The notes beneath the pieces are model-generated. The model was not told the origin of the DNA, did not search any database, and saw nothing but the letters and a program-made list of their open reading frames with translations. The position numbers and the translations under genes are program-made. A DNA stretch of 64,000 nt, from the NCBI GenBank assembly GCA_964454025.1, contig CAYVRP010000011.1:1-64000 (forward strand), in the 5' to 3' direction. Of the stretch, positions 17,174 to 25,804 are shown piece by piece. The DNA is from JAFGBI01 sp964454025. Lineage in GTDB: Bacteria; Myxococcota_A; Polyangia; Polyangiales; Polyangiaceae. How positions within the stretch are numbered: the stretch's first letter is position 1; each line of letters begins with the position of its first letter.

Positions 17174-17911
17174 CTAGAGCCCCACGTAGAAGACCTTCGG
17201 CTCCGTGCCCATCCCCTCGCGGAGGCGCCGGGCCGGGTGCGCGCGCAGGAGCGCGGAGCCCTCGCTGTCGGGGTCGTCGAGGTCGCCGACGTGGATGGCC
17301 CGGGCTCCCGCCGCCGCGCAGGCGGCGACGCACGCGGGCGGCTGGCCGCGATCGAGCCGGTGCGCGCAGAGATCGCAGGACTCCGCGACGCCGTGCGCGC
17401 GCCGCGGGCGGTCGGGGCGCGGGGGGGCCTCGGCGTCGCGGAAGTTGAAGTGACGCGCGTCGTAGGGGCACGCGATCATGCAGTAGCGGCAGCCCATGCA
17501 GCGGTGTGGATCCACGATCACGATGCCGTCCGGGCGGCGGTAGGTCGCCTGGATGGGGCAGGCGAGGACGCAGGGGGGCTCGTCGCAGTGGTTGCACAGC
17601 AGGGGGACCGTCTTGGTGGTCGCGCCGGCGAACCGGGTGCTCTCGACCTCGACCAGGCGGATCCGATGCACGTCCCAGCGCGGATCCGCGTCCGGGTGCA
17701 GGCCGTTCTCGACCCGGCAGGCGTCGACGCACGCGGTGCAGCCCGGGGGGCAGCGGCCGAGCTCGATCACCATGCCCCAGCGGACGCCGGGCACCCGGGG
17801 CTCCTCACCGGCGGCGCGGGCGCGGAGCGCGGTGAGCAGCGGCAGCCCGCTCCCGCCGGCGAGCCCCGCCGACAGCAGCACGCCGGTCTTCAGGAAGCTC
17901 CTTCTGTGCAT
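17174..17911 (-). CDS. dsrO: DsrO, Tat-exported periplasmic ferredoxin-like subunit
   Basis: A 245-residue iron-sulfur protein with a twin-arginine signal (HRRSFLKTGVLLSAG) and four [4Fe-4S] Cys clusters: CPPGCTACVDAC, CNHCDEPPCVLACP, CMGCRYCMIACP, and the CDLCAHRL/CVAAC pair. It ends in the family-style EPKVFYVGL. In DsrMKJOP it links DsrP and DsrJ on the periplasmic side. The ATG at 17911 is preferred because it begins directly with the Tat motif. It lies between dsrJ (14-base gap) and dsrP. The paralogue at 41597-42358 has a different N-terminal insert (DPRHELKWIWKE) and C-terminus. Confidence 0.9.
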   Translation of the reverse strand: MHRRSFLKTGVLLSAGLAGGSGLPLLTALRARAAGEEPRVPGVRWGMVIELGRCPPGCTACVDACRVENGLHPDADPRWDVHRIRLVEVESTRFAGATTKTVPLLCNHCDEPPCVLACPIQATYRRPDGIVIVDPHRCMGCRYCMIACPYDARHFNFRDAEAPPRPDRPRRAHGVAESCDLCAHRLDRGQPPACVAACAAAGARAIHVGDLDDPDSEGSALLRAHPARRLREGMGTEPKVFYVGL

Positions 17912-17925
17912 CCCCGTCCTCGCTC

Positions 17926-18312
17926 TCAGGGTGAACCCGCGCCCTCGGGCGAGCGCGGGTGGCAGTCCCAACACCTCGGCGTGATCCCCGCCTCCTCGTG
18001 GCACCGATCACAGAACGCCGCCGCGCCGCCGTGACACCCGAGGCAGGTCCGGGTCAGGCTCACGCGGAGGCGCCGCCCGTCCGCCGTCCGGTGCCAGCGA
18101 TCCCCGCGCCGGACCACCTGGTCGCGCCAGGCGACCAGCAGGGCCGGGTGGTCGCGGCGCATCGCGGCCGCCGGCTCCACGCAGTCCCCGGGGGAAACGG
18201 GTCGGCTCAGCACGGGACCCGGGGCGCCCCAGGCGGACGCGACCCAGGCGGGGGCCGCCCCCAGCAGCACGGCGAGGAAAGCGCCGCCGATTGCCCGGCC
18301 GCCGTCGATCAT
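17926..18312 (-). CDS. dsrJ: DsrJ, periplasmic triheme cytochrome c
   Basis: A 128-residue protein with an N-terminal membrane/signal segment (GGAFLAVLLGAAPAWVASAW) and three CxxCH heme sites: CLGCH, CDRCH and CWDCH. An upstream conserved-type Cys (DCVEPAAAM) is the likely distal ligand of the His/Cys heme described for DsrJ. It overlaps dsrK by four bases, so translation is coupled, and precedes dsrO. In the complex it is thought to be the periplasmic redox end of DsrMKJOP. A second triheme relative lies at 32597-32956. Confidence 0.92.
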   Translation of the reverse strand: MIDGGRAIGGAFLAVLLGAAPAWVASAWGAPGPVLSRPVSPGDCVEPAAAMRRDHPALLVAWRDQVVRRGDRWHRTADGRRLRVSLTRTCLGCHGGAAAFCDRCHEEAGITPRCWDCHPRSPEGAGSP

Positions 18313-19937
18313 CCCGCGGCCTCCGGTGCCAGCGGCTCGTGCCGCAGGTTCTCGGTGCGCGCCTTCTCGCCCTTCATGATCAGCGCGTTGCCGACCAGCT
18401 CGTGCAGCCCCGCCACGCGGACCGGGGGCGCCCAGAAGTCGCAGACGGTGGTCAACGTCACGCGGTCGATGGCGCAGATGGTGACCAGCGTGTTCACGCC
18501 GTGGGCGTCGCGGACGCGGGCGACCTCCCGGCCGCGGGGCATGCCGCCGCGCAGGCGCACCGCCATGTTCTCGTCGGCGCCGAGCCCGGCGCCGCCCCCG
18601 CAGCAGAGCGTGCGCTCGCGGATGGTGTCCGCCGCCATCTCGAAGAAGCGCGGGCAGACGGCGCGCAGCACCGCGCGCGGCTCGTCGAGCAGCCCCATGG
18701 CGCGGGCGGGGTTGCACGAATCGTGGAAGGTGGCGCACACGGCCGCGTTCCGGGCCGGATCCAGGCGGAGCCGGCCGTGGGCCACCAGATCCGCGGTGAA
18801 CTCCGCGATGTGGACCATCTTGGTGGAGCGCGCGCGCTCGAAGCGGGTGCCGGTGACCGGGGAGGACGGTACCTCGAGGAAGTCGGCGGGCCCGTTCAGG
18901 GTGTCCATGTACTGGTGCACCACCCGCCACATGTGCCCGCACTCGCCGCCCAGGATCCACTTGACCCCGAGGCGGCGCGCCTCCGCGTAGATCTTCGCGT
19001 TGAGCTTCTTCATCAGCTCCACCGACGCGAAGAGCCCGAAATTGCCGCCCTCCGAGGCGTAGGTGCTGAAGGTGTAGTCGAGGCCGAGCTCGTGGAAGAG
19101 GGCGAGGTAGCCCATCGCCGTGTAGGTGCCGGGGTCCGCCAGCAGATCGCCCGAGGGCGTGACGAAGAGGATCTCGGCGCCCCGCCGATTGATCGGGACC
19201 TGCACCCGGACGCCGGTGATCTCCGCGAGCTCGTCGGCGAGGAACTCGAGCGCGTCCTGGAAGGCGTGCGGCTGGATGCCGAGGTGGTTGCCCGTCCGAT
19301 GGCAGTTGGCGACCGGCTCGAGCACCCAGTTGACCGACAGCCCGAGCAGCAGCAAGAGCTCCCGCGCCAGCATGGTGATCTCGGCGGTGTCGATGCCCTG
19401 CGGGCAGAAGACCGCGCAGCGCCGGCACTCCGTGCACTGGAAGAAGTACTTGAACCACTCCTTCAGCACCGCGGGGGTGAGCTCCCGCGCGCCCACCATC
19501 TCGCCCATGAGGCGGCCGGCCAGCGTGAAGTGCCGGCGATAGACCGATCGCAGCAGCTCGGCGCGCAGTACGGGCATGTTCTTCGGATCGCCGCTGCCGA
19601 GGAAGAACGGGCAACGCTCGGCGCAGGCGCCGCAGCGCACGCAGTTGTCCATGAAGAGCTGGAGGGTGCGCGAGCGCTCGATCCGCTCCCGCATCCCCTC
19701 GAGCACGATCCGCTGCCAGTCCTGCGGGAGCTGCCAGTCCTCGTCGTTCGGGGACCAGTCGTGCGCGTGGGGCAGGCCCAGGGCCTGCAGGTTCTTCGGC
19801 TTCGCGGGGTAGAGGTAGCCGCCCGGCTCGAACCGGGCCGGCGTCTCCAGCCAGTCGCCGGGCGGGGGCCGGTGGTCGACCCGAAGGAGGTGCGCCGGAT
19901 CGTAGAACGCGGCCTGATCGGGCTTCGGCGCGGCCAC
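18309..19937 (-). CDS. dsrK: DsrK, HdrD-like cytoplasmic iron-sulfur subunit
   Basis: A 542-residue protein with two ferredoxin clusters (CVRCGACAERCP near 99-109, CTECRRCAVFCPQ near 168-179) followed by CCG-type motifs (GECGHMW, HDSCNPARAMG, TLCCGGGAG) that in HdrD-like proteins hold the catalytic [4Fe-4S] site for disulfide reduction. DsrK with DsrM is proposed to reduce the DsrC trisulfide or disulfide. GTG start with GGAGG upstream; it begins one base after dsrM ends and overlaps dsrJ by four bases. A paralogue of about the same size is encoded at 28392-29993. Confidence 0.94.
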   Translation of the reverse strand: MAAPKPDQAAFYDPAHLLRVDHRPPPGDWLETPARFEPGGYLYPAKPKNLQALGLPHAHDWSPNDEDWQLPQDWQRIVLEGMRERIERSRTLQLFMDNCVRCGACAERCPFFLGSGDPKNMPVLRAELLRSVYRRHFTLAGRLMGEMVGARELTPAVLKEWFKYFFQCTECRRCAVFCPQGIDTAEITMLARELLLLLGLSVNWVLEPVANCHRTGNHLGIQPHAFQDALEFLADELAEITGVRVQVPINRRGAEILFVTPSGDLLADPGTYTAMGYLALFHELGLDYTFSTYASEGGNFGLFASVELMKKLNAKIYAEARRLGVKWILGGECGHMWRVVHQYMDTLNGPADFLEVPSSPVTGTRFERARSTKMVHIAEFTADLVAHGRLRLDPARNAAVCATFHDSCNPARAMGLLDEPRAVLRAVCPRFFEMAADTIRERTLCCGGGAGLGADENMAVRLRGGMPRGREVARVRDAHGVNTLVTICAIDRVTLTTVCDFWAPPVRVAGLHELVGNALIMKGEKARTENLRHEPLAPEAAG

Positions 19938-19938
19938 C

Positions 19939-20967
19939 TCACCCCTCCGTGACCGGCAACCCGGCCTCGATCATGCGCTCGCGGAACTCGGCCTCGTACT
20001 CCGCGTACGAGCGCGGCGCGACCCGCGGGTTGTACGGGTTCACGTGGCGCACCTCGCGGCTGGTGTTGCCGAGGCCCAGCGTCGGGCTCATCAGGGCCCC
20101 GGGCATGTGCATCAGCTTGCTCATTGGGAAGTAGACGAGGAGCGCGCCGACCAGGAACAGGTGCAGCAGGAACACCGGATCGAGCTCGGCCGGCACCACG
20201 GCGGCGAGGTTCGCGCTGGTGCGCAGCAGGGTGCGTACCGCCACCAGATCGACCCCGGTGAAGTGGCGCATCGTCAGGCCGGTGACCCCGATGGCCGCGA
20301 GGAGCCAGAGCGGGAAGTAGTCGGCGGCGAGCGAGACGTACCGCAGCCGCGGGAGCAGGAGGCGTCGGGCGAGGAGCCCCGCGATCGCGACCAGCAGGGC
20401 GACCCCGGTGAGGTGCAGCCGGGGCGTCCCGAGCTCGAGCCAGGCGTCGGCGGCGGCGAGGGCGGCGAGCCAGGTCGGCACCGGCGTGGCGAAGAGGCAG
20501 AGGTGGCGGAGGGCGATCACGGCGAGCGAGCCGTGAAAGAGCGCGGCGAGGAGCCAGAGCCACGGGAGCCGGGCCGCGCCGAGCTCCTCGTGGCCCGCGG
20601 GCACGGTGGTTGCGCGCCGCAGCAGGGGGCGGAAGAGGAGGACGTCGACGAGCAGGCGCGCCGCCACCTCGCCGGCGCCGCGCGGGCTGCCCAGGCGGCG
20701 CGGCCGGAGCCACGGCAAGAAGGCCTGCTGCCCGGTCGTGACGGGGATGCGGAAGGGCACCGGGGCGCGCATCCACCGCGCGACCCGCAGCGTGACGCCG
20801 ACGACGAAGAGCGTGAGCGCGAGGGCCGGGACGCCGAGCGCGAACGGGGCGCGCAGGCCGAGCAGGCCGGCGCCGACGAGCGGGATCGCGGCCAGCACGA
20901 GCACGGCGGCGAGGGAGCCGCCGGCGTGTCGGAGCCACCACCCGTGCCGCACGCGTGCCTCGCTCAT
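19939..20967 (-). CDS. dsrM: DsrM, NarI-like cytochrome b membrane subunit
   Basis: A 342-residue membrane protein with six or so transmembrane helices and the two-heme NarI-like pattern: His residues in the helices around AALFHGSLAVIALRHLCLF and LLHLFLVGALLVYFPMSKLMHMPG. The extended cytoplasmic tail after the last helix includes NPYNPRVAPRSY. DsrM passes electrons between menaquinone and DsrK. It lies seven bases after dsrC and one base before dsrK. The N-terminal segment has extra hydrophobic helices before the conserved part, as in other DsrM proteins. Confidence 0.9.
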   Translation of the reverse strand: MSEARVRHGWWLRHAGGSLAAVLVLAAIPLVGAGLLGLRAPFALGVPALALTLFVVGVTLRVARWMRAPVPFRIPVTTGQQAFLPWLRPRRLGSPRGAGEVAARLLVDVLLFRPLLRRATTVPAGHEELGAARLPWLWLLAALFHGSLAVIALRHLCLFATPVPTWLAALAAADAWLELGTPRLHLTGVALLVAIAGLLARRLLLPRLRYVSLAADYFPLWLLAAIGVTGLTMRHFTGVDLVAVRTLLRTSANLAAVVPAELDPVFLLHLFLVGALLVYFPMSKLMHMPGALMSPTLGLGNTSREVRHVNPYNPRVAPRSYAEYEAEFRERMIEAGLPVTEG

Positions 20968-20974
20968 GCGCGCC

Positions 20975-21292
20975 CTACACGCACCCGGTGGGCTTCGGCA
21001 GCCCCGCGGCCTTGCAGGCCCCCTTGGCGGGGCCCGTCGGGAACAGCTCGTAGATCTCGTTCAGCTTCATCCCCAGCTCCTTGCAGAGCTTGCGGATCAT
21101 GGGGGCGACGCCGAACTTCTGGTAGTAGTCGCGCAAGTAGTGGATGACCTTCCAGTGGGCCTCGCCGAGGGCGTCGACGCCCTCCGTTCGCGCGAGGTGG
21201 AGCGCGACCGCCTCGCTCCACTTCTCCGGTTCCTGGATGAAGCCGTCCTCGTCCACCTCGATCGATACGCCGCCTACCGCGATGGTCGCCAT
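20975..21292 (-). CDS. dsrC: DsrC, sulfur-carrier protein with both redox cysteines
   Basis: A 105-residue soluble protein. The C-terminal arm CKAAGLPKPTGCV keeps both conserved Cys residues (93 and 104), separated by ten residues, with the penultimate Cys that carries the sulfur atom. This distinguishes true DsrC from TusE-like and RspA-like relatives. The body matches DsrC (EKWSEAVALHLARTEG, YYQKFGVAPMIRKLCKELG, LFPTGPAKGACK). DsrC receives the sulfite-derived sulfur from DsrAB as a trisulfide that DsrMKJOP then reduces, or the reverse in oxidisers. It lies between dsrN and dsrM in the operon. Confidence 0.97.
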   Translation of the reverse strand: MATIAVGGVSIEVDEDGFIQEPEKWSEAVALHLARTEGVDALGEAHWKVIHYLRDYYQKFGVAPMIRKLCKELGMKLNEIYELFPTGPAKGACKAAGLPKPTGCV

Positions 21293-21309
21293 CTCGTTCT
21301 CCTTGGGGC

Positions 21310-22701
21310 TCAGTGGGTCCAGACTGCCCGCTCGCGCGCGATGCGCGCGGCGCGGACCAGCGCCGGTGCCCACTCGGGGGTCCCCGGCGCGAACAGGTGC
21401 AGGTAGCTCGCCAGGACGCGACCCCCGACGACGCCGTCGCGGCCGCGGCCGATCCCGACGCCGCGGGTGAGCGTCACCGCGGTCGCGGGCGGCGCCCCCG
21501 CCGCGACCAGCCGGGAGTAGTGGAACTCGTGGCCCCGGAGGCGCGTCCCGGGCGGGAGGAAGGGGTTGTCGGCGTCGACGCGCCCCTCGACGTAGCCGTG
21601 GCCCTGGGGGCGGCCGGTCTGCTCGACGTCGATGGGCAGCGCGCCCACCATCGGGTGCTCGGCGCCGGCGTGGCGGAGCGACCGCGCGAGGTACATCAGG
21701 CCGCCACACTCGGCCCACACCGGCAACCCCGAGCGGATCCGCGCCGCCAGCGCGCGGCGGAACGGGGCGTTGCCGGCGAGCGGGACGGCGTGCTCCTCCG
21801 GGAAGCCGCCGCCCGCGTAGAGCGCGTCGATGGGGGGGAGCGCCACGTCGGCCAGTGGCGAGAGCGGCACCAACTCCGCGCCGGCGGCCTCCAGCGCCGC
21901 CAGGTTCTCCGCGTAGTAGAAGGAGAACGCCGCGTCGCGCAGGACTCCCACGCGGACGGGCGGTGGCGGCGCCGGCGGCGGCGCCGCGGGCGCGGGGAGC
22001 GCCGGCGCCGTGGCCGCGAGGCGCGCGAGCGCGTCGAGGTCGACGGCCTCCTCGATCACGGCGCGGAGGCCGTCCAGCGCGCGGTGGGTGGCCGGGTGCT
22101 CCCCGGGGGTGCGGAGCCCGAGGTGGCGTGCGGGGAGCGGATCGACGTCGAGCCGCGGCACCGCCCCGAACACCGGGACGCCCGCCTCGCCCGTGATCGC
22201 CGCCCGCGCCACCCGCGCGTGCCGCTCGTTACCGACGCGGTTCAGGATCACGCCCGCCAGCGGCACCCCGGGCTCGAGCGCGCGGCAGCCGAGCACCAGC
22301 GCGGCCAGGGTGCGGGTGGCCTTGCTGGCGTCGACCACCAGGACGACGGGCGCCCCGACGCGCCGCGCGAGCGCGGCGGTCGAGTGGGTGCCGCGCTCGT
22401 CGGCCCCGTCGAACAACCCCCGGTTGCCCTCGATCAACGCCAGATCGGCGCCGTCGCTGCCGCGCACGAGCGCGGCGAGGACGGCCGCGTCCGACATGAG
22501 GAAGGTGTCGAGGTGGTGGGCGGGGCGCCCCGCTGCGGTGCCGAGCCAGGCCGCGTCGATGTAGTCCGGACCCTTCTTGAAGGGCGCGACCCGTACGCCG
22601 CGCCGGCGCAGCGCGATCGTGATCCCCAGGGACACCAGCGTCTTGCCGGTGTCGCCGGCGAGGCCGGCGACGGCCAGGCGCGGGAGCGGGACGAGGGACA
22701 C
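21310..22701 (-). CDS. dsrN: DsrN, cobyrinate a,c-diamide synthase-like siroheme amidase
   Basis: A 463-residue CbiA/CobB-type enzyme. The N-terminal half has the P-loop (AVAGLAGDTGKTLVSLGIT) and KKGPDYIDAAW; the C-terminal half is a triad glutamine amidotransferase with the nucleophile Cys in WAECGGLMYLARSL and the HEFHYSRL segment. In dsr operons this protein is assigned to glutamine-dependent amidation of siroheme to siro(heme)amide, the DsrAB cofactor. The GTG at 22701 is chosen because it lies after dsrL ends and has GGAG eight bases upstream. It could act in cobalamin synthesis instead, but the position inside the operon argues for DsrN. Confidence 0.88.
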   Translation of the reverse strand: MSLVPLPRLAVAGLAGDTGKTLVSLGITIALRRRGVRVAPFKKGPDYIDAAWLGTAAGRPAHHLDTFLMSDAAVLAALVRGSDGADLALIEGNRGLFDGADERGTHSTAALARRVGAPVVLVVDASKATRTLAALVLGCRALEPGVPLAGVILNRVGNERHARVARAAITGEAGVPVFGAVPRLDVDPLPARHLGLRTPGEHPATHRALDGLRAVIEEAVDLDALARLAATAPALPAPAAPPPAPPPPVRVGVLRDAAFSFYYAENLAALEAAGAELVPLSPLADVALPPIDALYAGGGFPEEHAVPLAGNAPFRRALAARIRSGLPVWAECGGLMYLARSLRHAGAEHPMVGALPIDVEQTGRPQGHGYVEGRVDADNPFLPPGTRLRGHEFHYSRLVAAGAPPATAVTLTRGVGIGRGRDGVVGGRVLASYLHLFAPGTPEWAPALVRAARIARERAVWTH

Positions 22702-22732
22702 GCGATCGACTCCGGGGGGGACGACTCCGTGA

Positions 22733-24415
22733 CTACGCCATCTCCAGGAACCCGCAGGGGCACTCCTCCGCGCACTTCCGGCAGCCGTCACAGAGGTCGA
22801 GGTTGATCTCGAAGTAATGTCCCGGCCGCCGGTCGGTCGAGCGCTTCATGCAGCCGGGCGTGCAGTACATCCAGCAGCGCTCGCAGCCGGAGCAGTCGCC
22901 GCACGAGTAGCAGCGGCTGGCCTCGGCCAGGATCGCCGCCGCGTCGTGGTCCAGCGCCACCTCGCTCCAGGGGTCGGCCAGGCGGGTGGCGATGGAGGTG
23001 AGCCGCGGCGTCAGGCGCGGCTTGCCTTCGAAGCAGGTGAGCTTGAGCCGCGTGGGGTCGAAGATCGGCGCCGTCACCGGCTCGGGGACGGGCACCTGGC
23101 GCAGGGCCGCGTCGATCGCGAACGCCGCCTGCCGGCCCTGCGCGATGGCCTCCGCGGCCAGCCCGGGGCGGTTGGCGTCGCCGCCCGACCACAGGAGGCA
23201 GCGGGAGGGATCGCCGCCCGGCTCGGGCGCGAACGGGGCCCCTGGATCGAGCCCGAGGCGCGCCCAGTCGGGCTCCTGCCCGAGGGCGAAGACGACCGTG
23301 TCCGCCCGGAGCGCGTGGTCCTCACCGGCGACGGGGACGAGCTCCGGGAAGCCAGACGGGGTCATCGGTCCGAGCGTCACGCGCTGGGTTCGCACCGCGC
23401 GCACCGCGCCGTCTTCGTCGCGGAGGACCTCCACGACGGTGGTCAGGAGCATGACCTCGACCCCCTCGGCGATGGCCTCCTCGAGCTCGGGGTTGACGTG
23501 CTCGTTCTCCTGCCGCAGCAGCCGCACCCGGGCCTGGCCCCGGCTCAGGCGCACGGCCACGCGCGCCGCGTCGATGGCCGTCGCGCCGCCGCCGACCACC
23601 ACGACCTCGCGGCCGACGGCGGGGGTCTGCCCGCGCACCGCCTCGCGCAGGAACCGCGCGCCGAGGTGCACGCCGGGGCCGTCCGCCCCCGGGACCGTCG
23701 CCGGGCGGCTGTTGGGCGCGCCGACCGCGACGAAGACCGCGGCGTGGGTGCGGCGCAGGTCGTCGAGGGTGACCTCCTTGCCGATGGTCGTCCGGGAGCG
23801 GAGCTCGACGCCGAGGGCGAGCAGGCGGGTGATCTCCGCGTCGAGCACCGGCCGCGGCAGGCGGTAGGGGGGCACGGCGTGGCGGAGCAGGCCGCCCGGA
23901 CGCGGGCTGCTGTCGTAGACCGTGACCCGGTGCCCGCGGCGGACGAGGTGGTAGGCGCAGGTCAACCCGGCGGGCCCCGCGCCCACCACGGCGATCGGCC
24001 CCGTCCCCTCGCGGGGGGCCTCCGGCCCGGGGAGGGGCAGCCCCCGGGCGATCGCCCAGTCCCCCACGAAGCGCTCGATGGCCCCCACCGACACGCTGCC
24101 GTCCTGGGCGCCGCGGCTGCAGTGCTCCTCGCACCGGTGCGGGCAGATCCGGCCCATGGTCGCCGGGAAGGGGCTGGTCTGCACGAAGCGGTAGAAGGCC
24201 CGATCGAAGGCCTCCTCCAGCGAGAGCCCGAGCCGCTCGTGCTGCGCGATCAGCGCGATCGCGCCGCGGACGTCGTTGCCGGCGATGCAGTGCTGCTGGC
24301 AGGGGCTGCGTCGGGTCACCCCGCGCGGCCGGAGCGGCGAGGCCCCCGGCCCCGCGGCGGCTCGCGGGGGGATGCTGAGCGGCTTGACGCTCTCGCGACG
24401 GTGGAGCAGCGCCAT
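22733..24415 (-). CDS. dsrL: DsrL-like NAD(P)H:acceptor iron-sulfur flavoprotein
   Basis: A 560-residue GltD-like oxidoreductase. It has an N-terminal cluster domain (CQQHCIAGNDVRG, CPHRCEEHC), an FAD dinucleotide fold (AVVGAGPAGLTCAYHL), an NAD(P) fold (VVVVGGGATAIDAARV) and a C-terminal Cys-rich ferredoxin domain (CYSCGDCSGCERC; CDGCRKCAEECPCG). This architecture matches DsrL, which links DsrAB to NAD(P)H in sulfur oxidisers and, as a second type, occurs in some sulfite/sulfate reducers. It lies between dsrD and dsrN. The ATG at 24415 starts five bases after dsrD. Direction of electron flow cannot be read from the sequence. Confidence 0.87.
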   Translation of the reverse strand: MALLHRRESVKPLSIPPRAAAGPGASPLRPRGVTRRSPCQQHCIAGNDVRGAIALIAQHERLGLSLEEAFDRAFYRFVQTSPFPATMGRICPHRCEEHCSRGAQDGSVSVGAIERFVGDWAIARGLPLPGPEAPREGTGPIAVVGAGPAGLTCAYHLVRRGHRVTVYDSSPRPGGLLRHAVPPYRLPRPVLDAEITRLLALGVELRSRTTIGKEVTLDDLRRTHAAVFVAVGAPNSRPATVPGADGPGVHLGARFLREAVRGQTPAVGREVVVVGGGATAIDAARVAVRLSRGQARVRLLRQENEHVNPELEEAIAEGVEVMLLTTVVEVLRDEDGAVRAVRTQRVTLGPMTPSGFPELVPVAGEDHALRADTVVFALGQEPDWARLGLDPGAPFAPEPGGDPSRCLLWSGGDANRPGLAAEAIAQGRQAAFAIDAALRQVPVPEPVTAPIFDPTRLKLTCFEGKPRLTPRLTSIATRLADPWSEVALDHDAAAILAEASRCYSCGDCSGCERCWMYCTPGCMKRSTDRRPGHYFEINLDLCDGCRKCAEECPCGFLEMA

Positions 24416-24420
24416 GCCGA

Positions 24421-24654
24421 TCACGCCCCGGGCGGGAGCACGAGGTAGCTGCCCCCGAGGTACGAGTAGATGCACCGCCCGTCGTCGACCAGCAGGCGGA
24501 TGGCGGCCTTGCAGAGCGCCTTGTCGCAGCCCTCGCCGAAGCGCTCCCGCATGGCCTTCGTCAGATCGGTGGGCTTGAGGTTCCGCTTCCCGTGGTTCTC
24601 GCGGATCAGGGCGTACATCGCCTCCGCGACCGCGTCGACCGAGAGCTCCGTCAT
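24421..24654 (-). CDS. dsrD: DsrD, small winged-helix protein of the dsr operon
   Basis: A 77-residue protein with the DsrD size and pattern: a helical start, NLKPTDLTKAMRERFG, CKAAIRLLVDDGRCIYSYLGGSYLVLPP (winged-helix-like). DsrD is found immediately after dsrB in reductive-type dsr operons and has been described as an activator of DsrAB. Here it starts one base after dsrB ends and precedes dsrL by five bases. It has two or three additional Cys residues compared with what I remember of the Desulfovibrio protein, which might be noteworthy. Confidence 0.85.
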   Translation of the reverse strand: MTELSVDAVAEAMYALIRENHGKRNLKPTDLTKAMRERFGEGCDKALCKAAIRLLVDDGRCIYSYLGGSYLVLPPGA

Positions 24655-24655
24655 C

Positions 24656-25762
24656 TCACTGACCTCCCCCGCCCCAGGCCGGTGACCGGCGGACCTGCAG
24701 CGAACGCTTGAACGTCTCCCCGGCGTGGGTGAAGTCGTCGATGTGCGCCCGGGTGAAGCGGATGCCGGCGAGCCGGAAGAAGCGGGGCCAGCCGATGCGC
24801 TCGATCCACTCCCCGAGCCGCTCGAAGGGCCGGGCGTGCGCGGCGTACAGCTCGACGAGGCCCTTGACCGCCTCGACCACCTCGGGCCACCGCGGCGGGT
24901 TGTTGGGGAGGAAGGGGATCGCCAGCTTCGAGAACTTGGGTTCGCTCCGGGCGTTGGACACCTTCCCCCCGACCCAGATGGAGCCGCCGTCGCCCGGGTC
25001 GTTCAGGCGCATGGCGGGGCAGACCGTGTAACAGTTGCCGCAGAAGACGCACCGCTCCTCGATCACCTCGACCGAGGGCTTGCCGTCCACCATCGTGGGC
25101 CGGATCGCCCCCGTCGGGCAGGCCGCCACCGTGGGCGGGACCTCGCACCCGCGCCCGATGCTCGCGTGGTCGACGCGCGGCGGCTTGCGGTGCAGCCCCA
25201 GGATGGCGATGTCCGAGCAGTGGACCGCGCCGCACATGTTCATGCAGCAGGCGAACGCGATGCGCACCCGCGCCGGCAGGCGCATCGACGAAAAGTAGGG
25301 GCTGAGCTCGTCCATCACGGATTTGGTGACCCCGGAGGCGTCCGAGGCGGCCGAGTGGCAGTGCACCCACCCCTGGGTGTGCACGATGCTGGTGATCGAC
25401 GCCCCCGTCCCGCCGACGGGGTAGCCCGCCTCCGCGAGCCGGGCGATGAGCGGCTCGATCCGGTCGGGATCGGTGAGCAAGAACTCGACGTTGTTGCGGC
25501 TGGTGAAGCGGAGGTGCCCGCCGGAGAACTCGTCCGCGAGCGCGGCGAAGAGCCGGATCGTCTTGGTGCTCAGCAGCCGCGGCGAGCCGGCGCGCACCGT
25601 GTAGAGCCGCTCGCCCGACGCGGCGGTGTGGACCAACACGCCGGGGCGTGGGATCTCGTGGTGCCGCCACTGGCCGTAGTTGCGCTGCACGATCGGCGGC
25701 AAGAAGCGGCGGTAATGCGGCGCGCCGATGTCGGTCCGTCGCCTCGTCGGTAGGTCGTTCAT
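24656..25762 (-). CDS. dsrB: Dissimilatory sulfite reductase subunit beta
   Basis: A 368-residue subunit. The siroheme/[4Fe-4S] region has the expected cysteines (ACCMNMCGAVHCSD) and the SRNNVEFLL and HTQGWVHCHSAASDASG segments. A ferredoxin domain follows (CEVPPTVAACPTGAIRP then CVFCGNCYTVCPAM). Together with DsrA it reduces sulfite, with siro(heme)amide as cofactor, to the DsrC-bound trisulfide. It is 42 bases downstream of dsrA. Length and motifs are complete, so the protein should be functional. Confidence 0.97.
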   Translation of the reverse strand: MNDLPTRRRTDIGAPHYRRFLPPIVQRNYGQWRHHEIPRPGVLVHTAASGERLYTVRAGSPRLLSTKTIRLFAALADEFSGGHLRFTSRNNVEFLLTDPDRIEPLIARLAEAGYPVGGTGASITSIVHTQGWVHCHSAASDASGVTKSVMDELSPYFSSMRLPARVRIAFACCMNMCGAVHCSDIAILGLHRKPPRVDHASIGRGCEVPPTVAACPTGAIRPTMVDGKPSVEVIEERCVFCGNCYTVCPAMRLNDPGDGGSIWVGGKVSNARSEPKFSKLAIPFLPNNPPRWPEVVEAVKGLVELYAAHARPFERLGEWIERIGWPRFFRLAGIRFTRAHIDDFTHAGETFKRSLQVRRSPAWGGGGQ

Positions 25763-25804
25763 GTCGCGTCTCGTCTCCGGAGCGGCGGCGCTGGCGCTCG
25801 CCCG

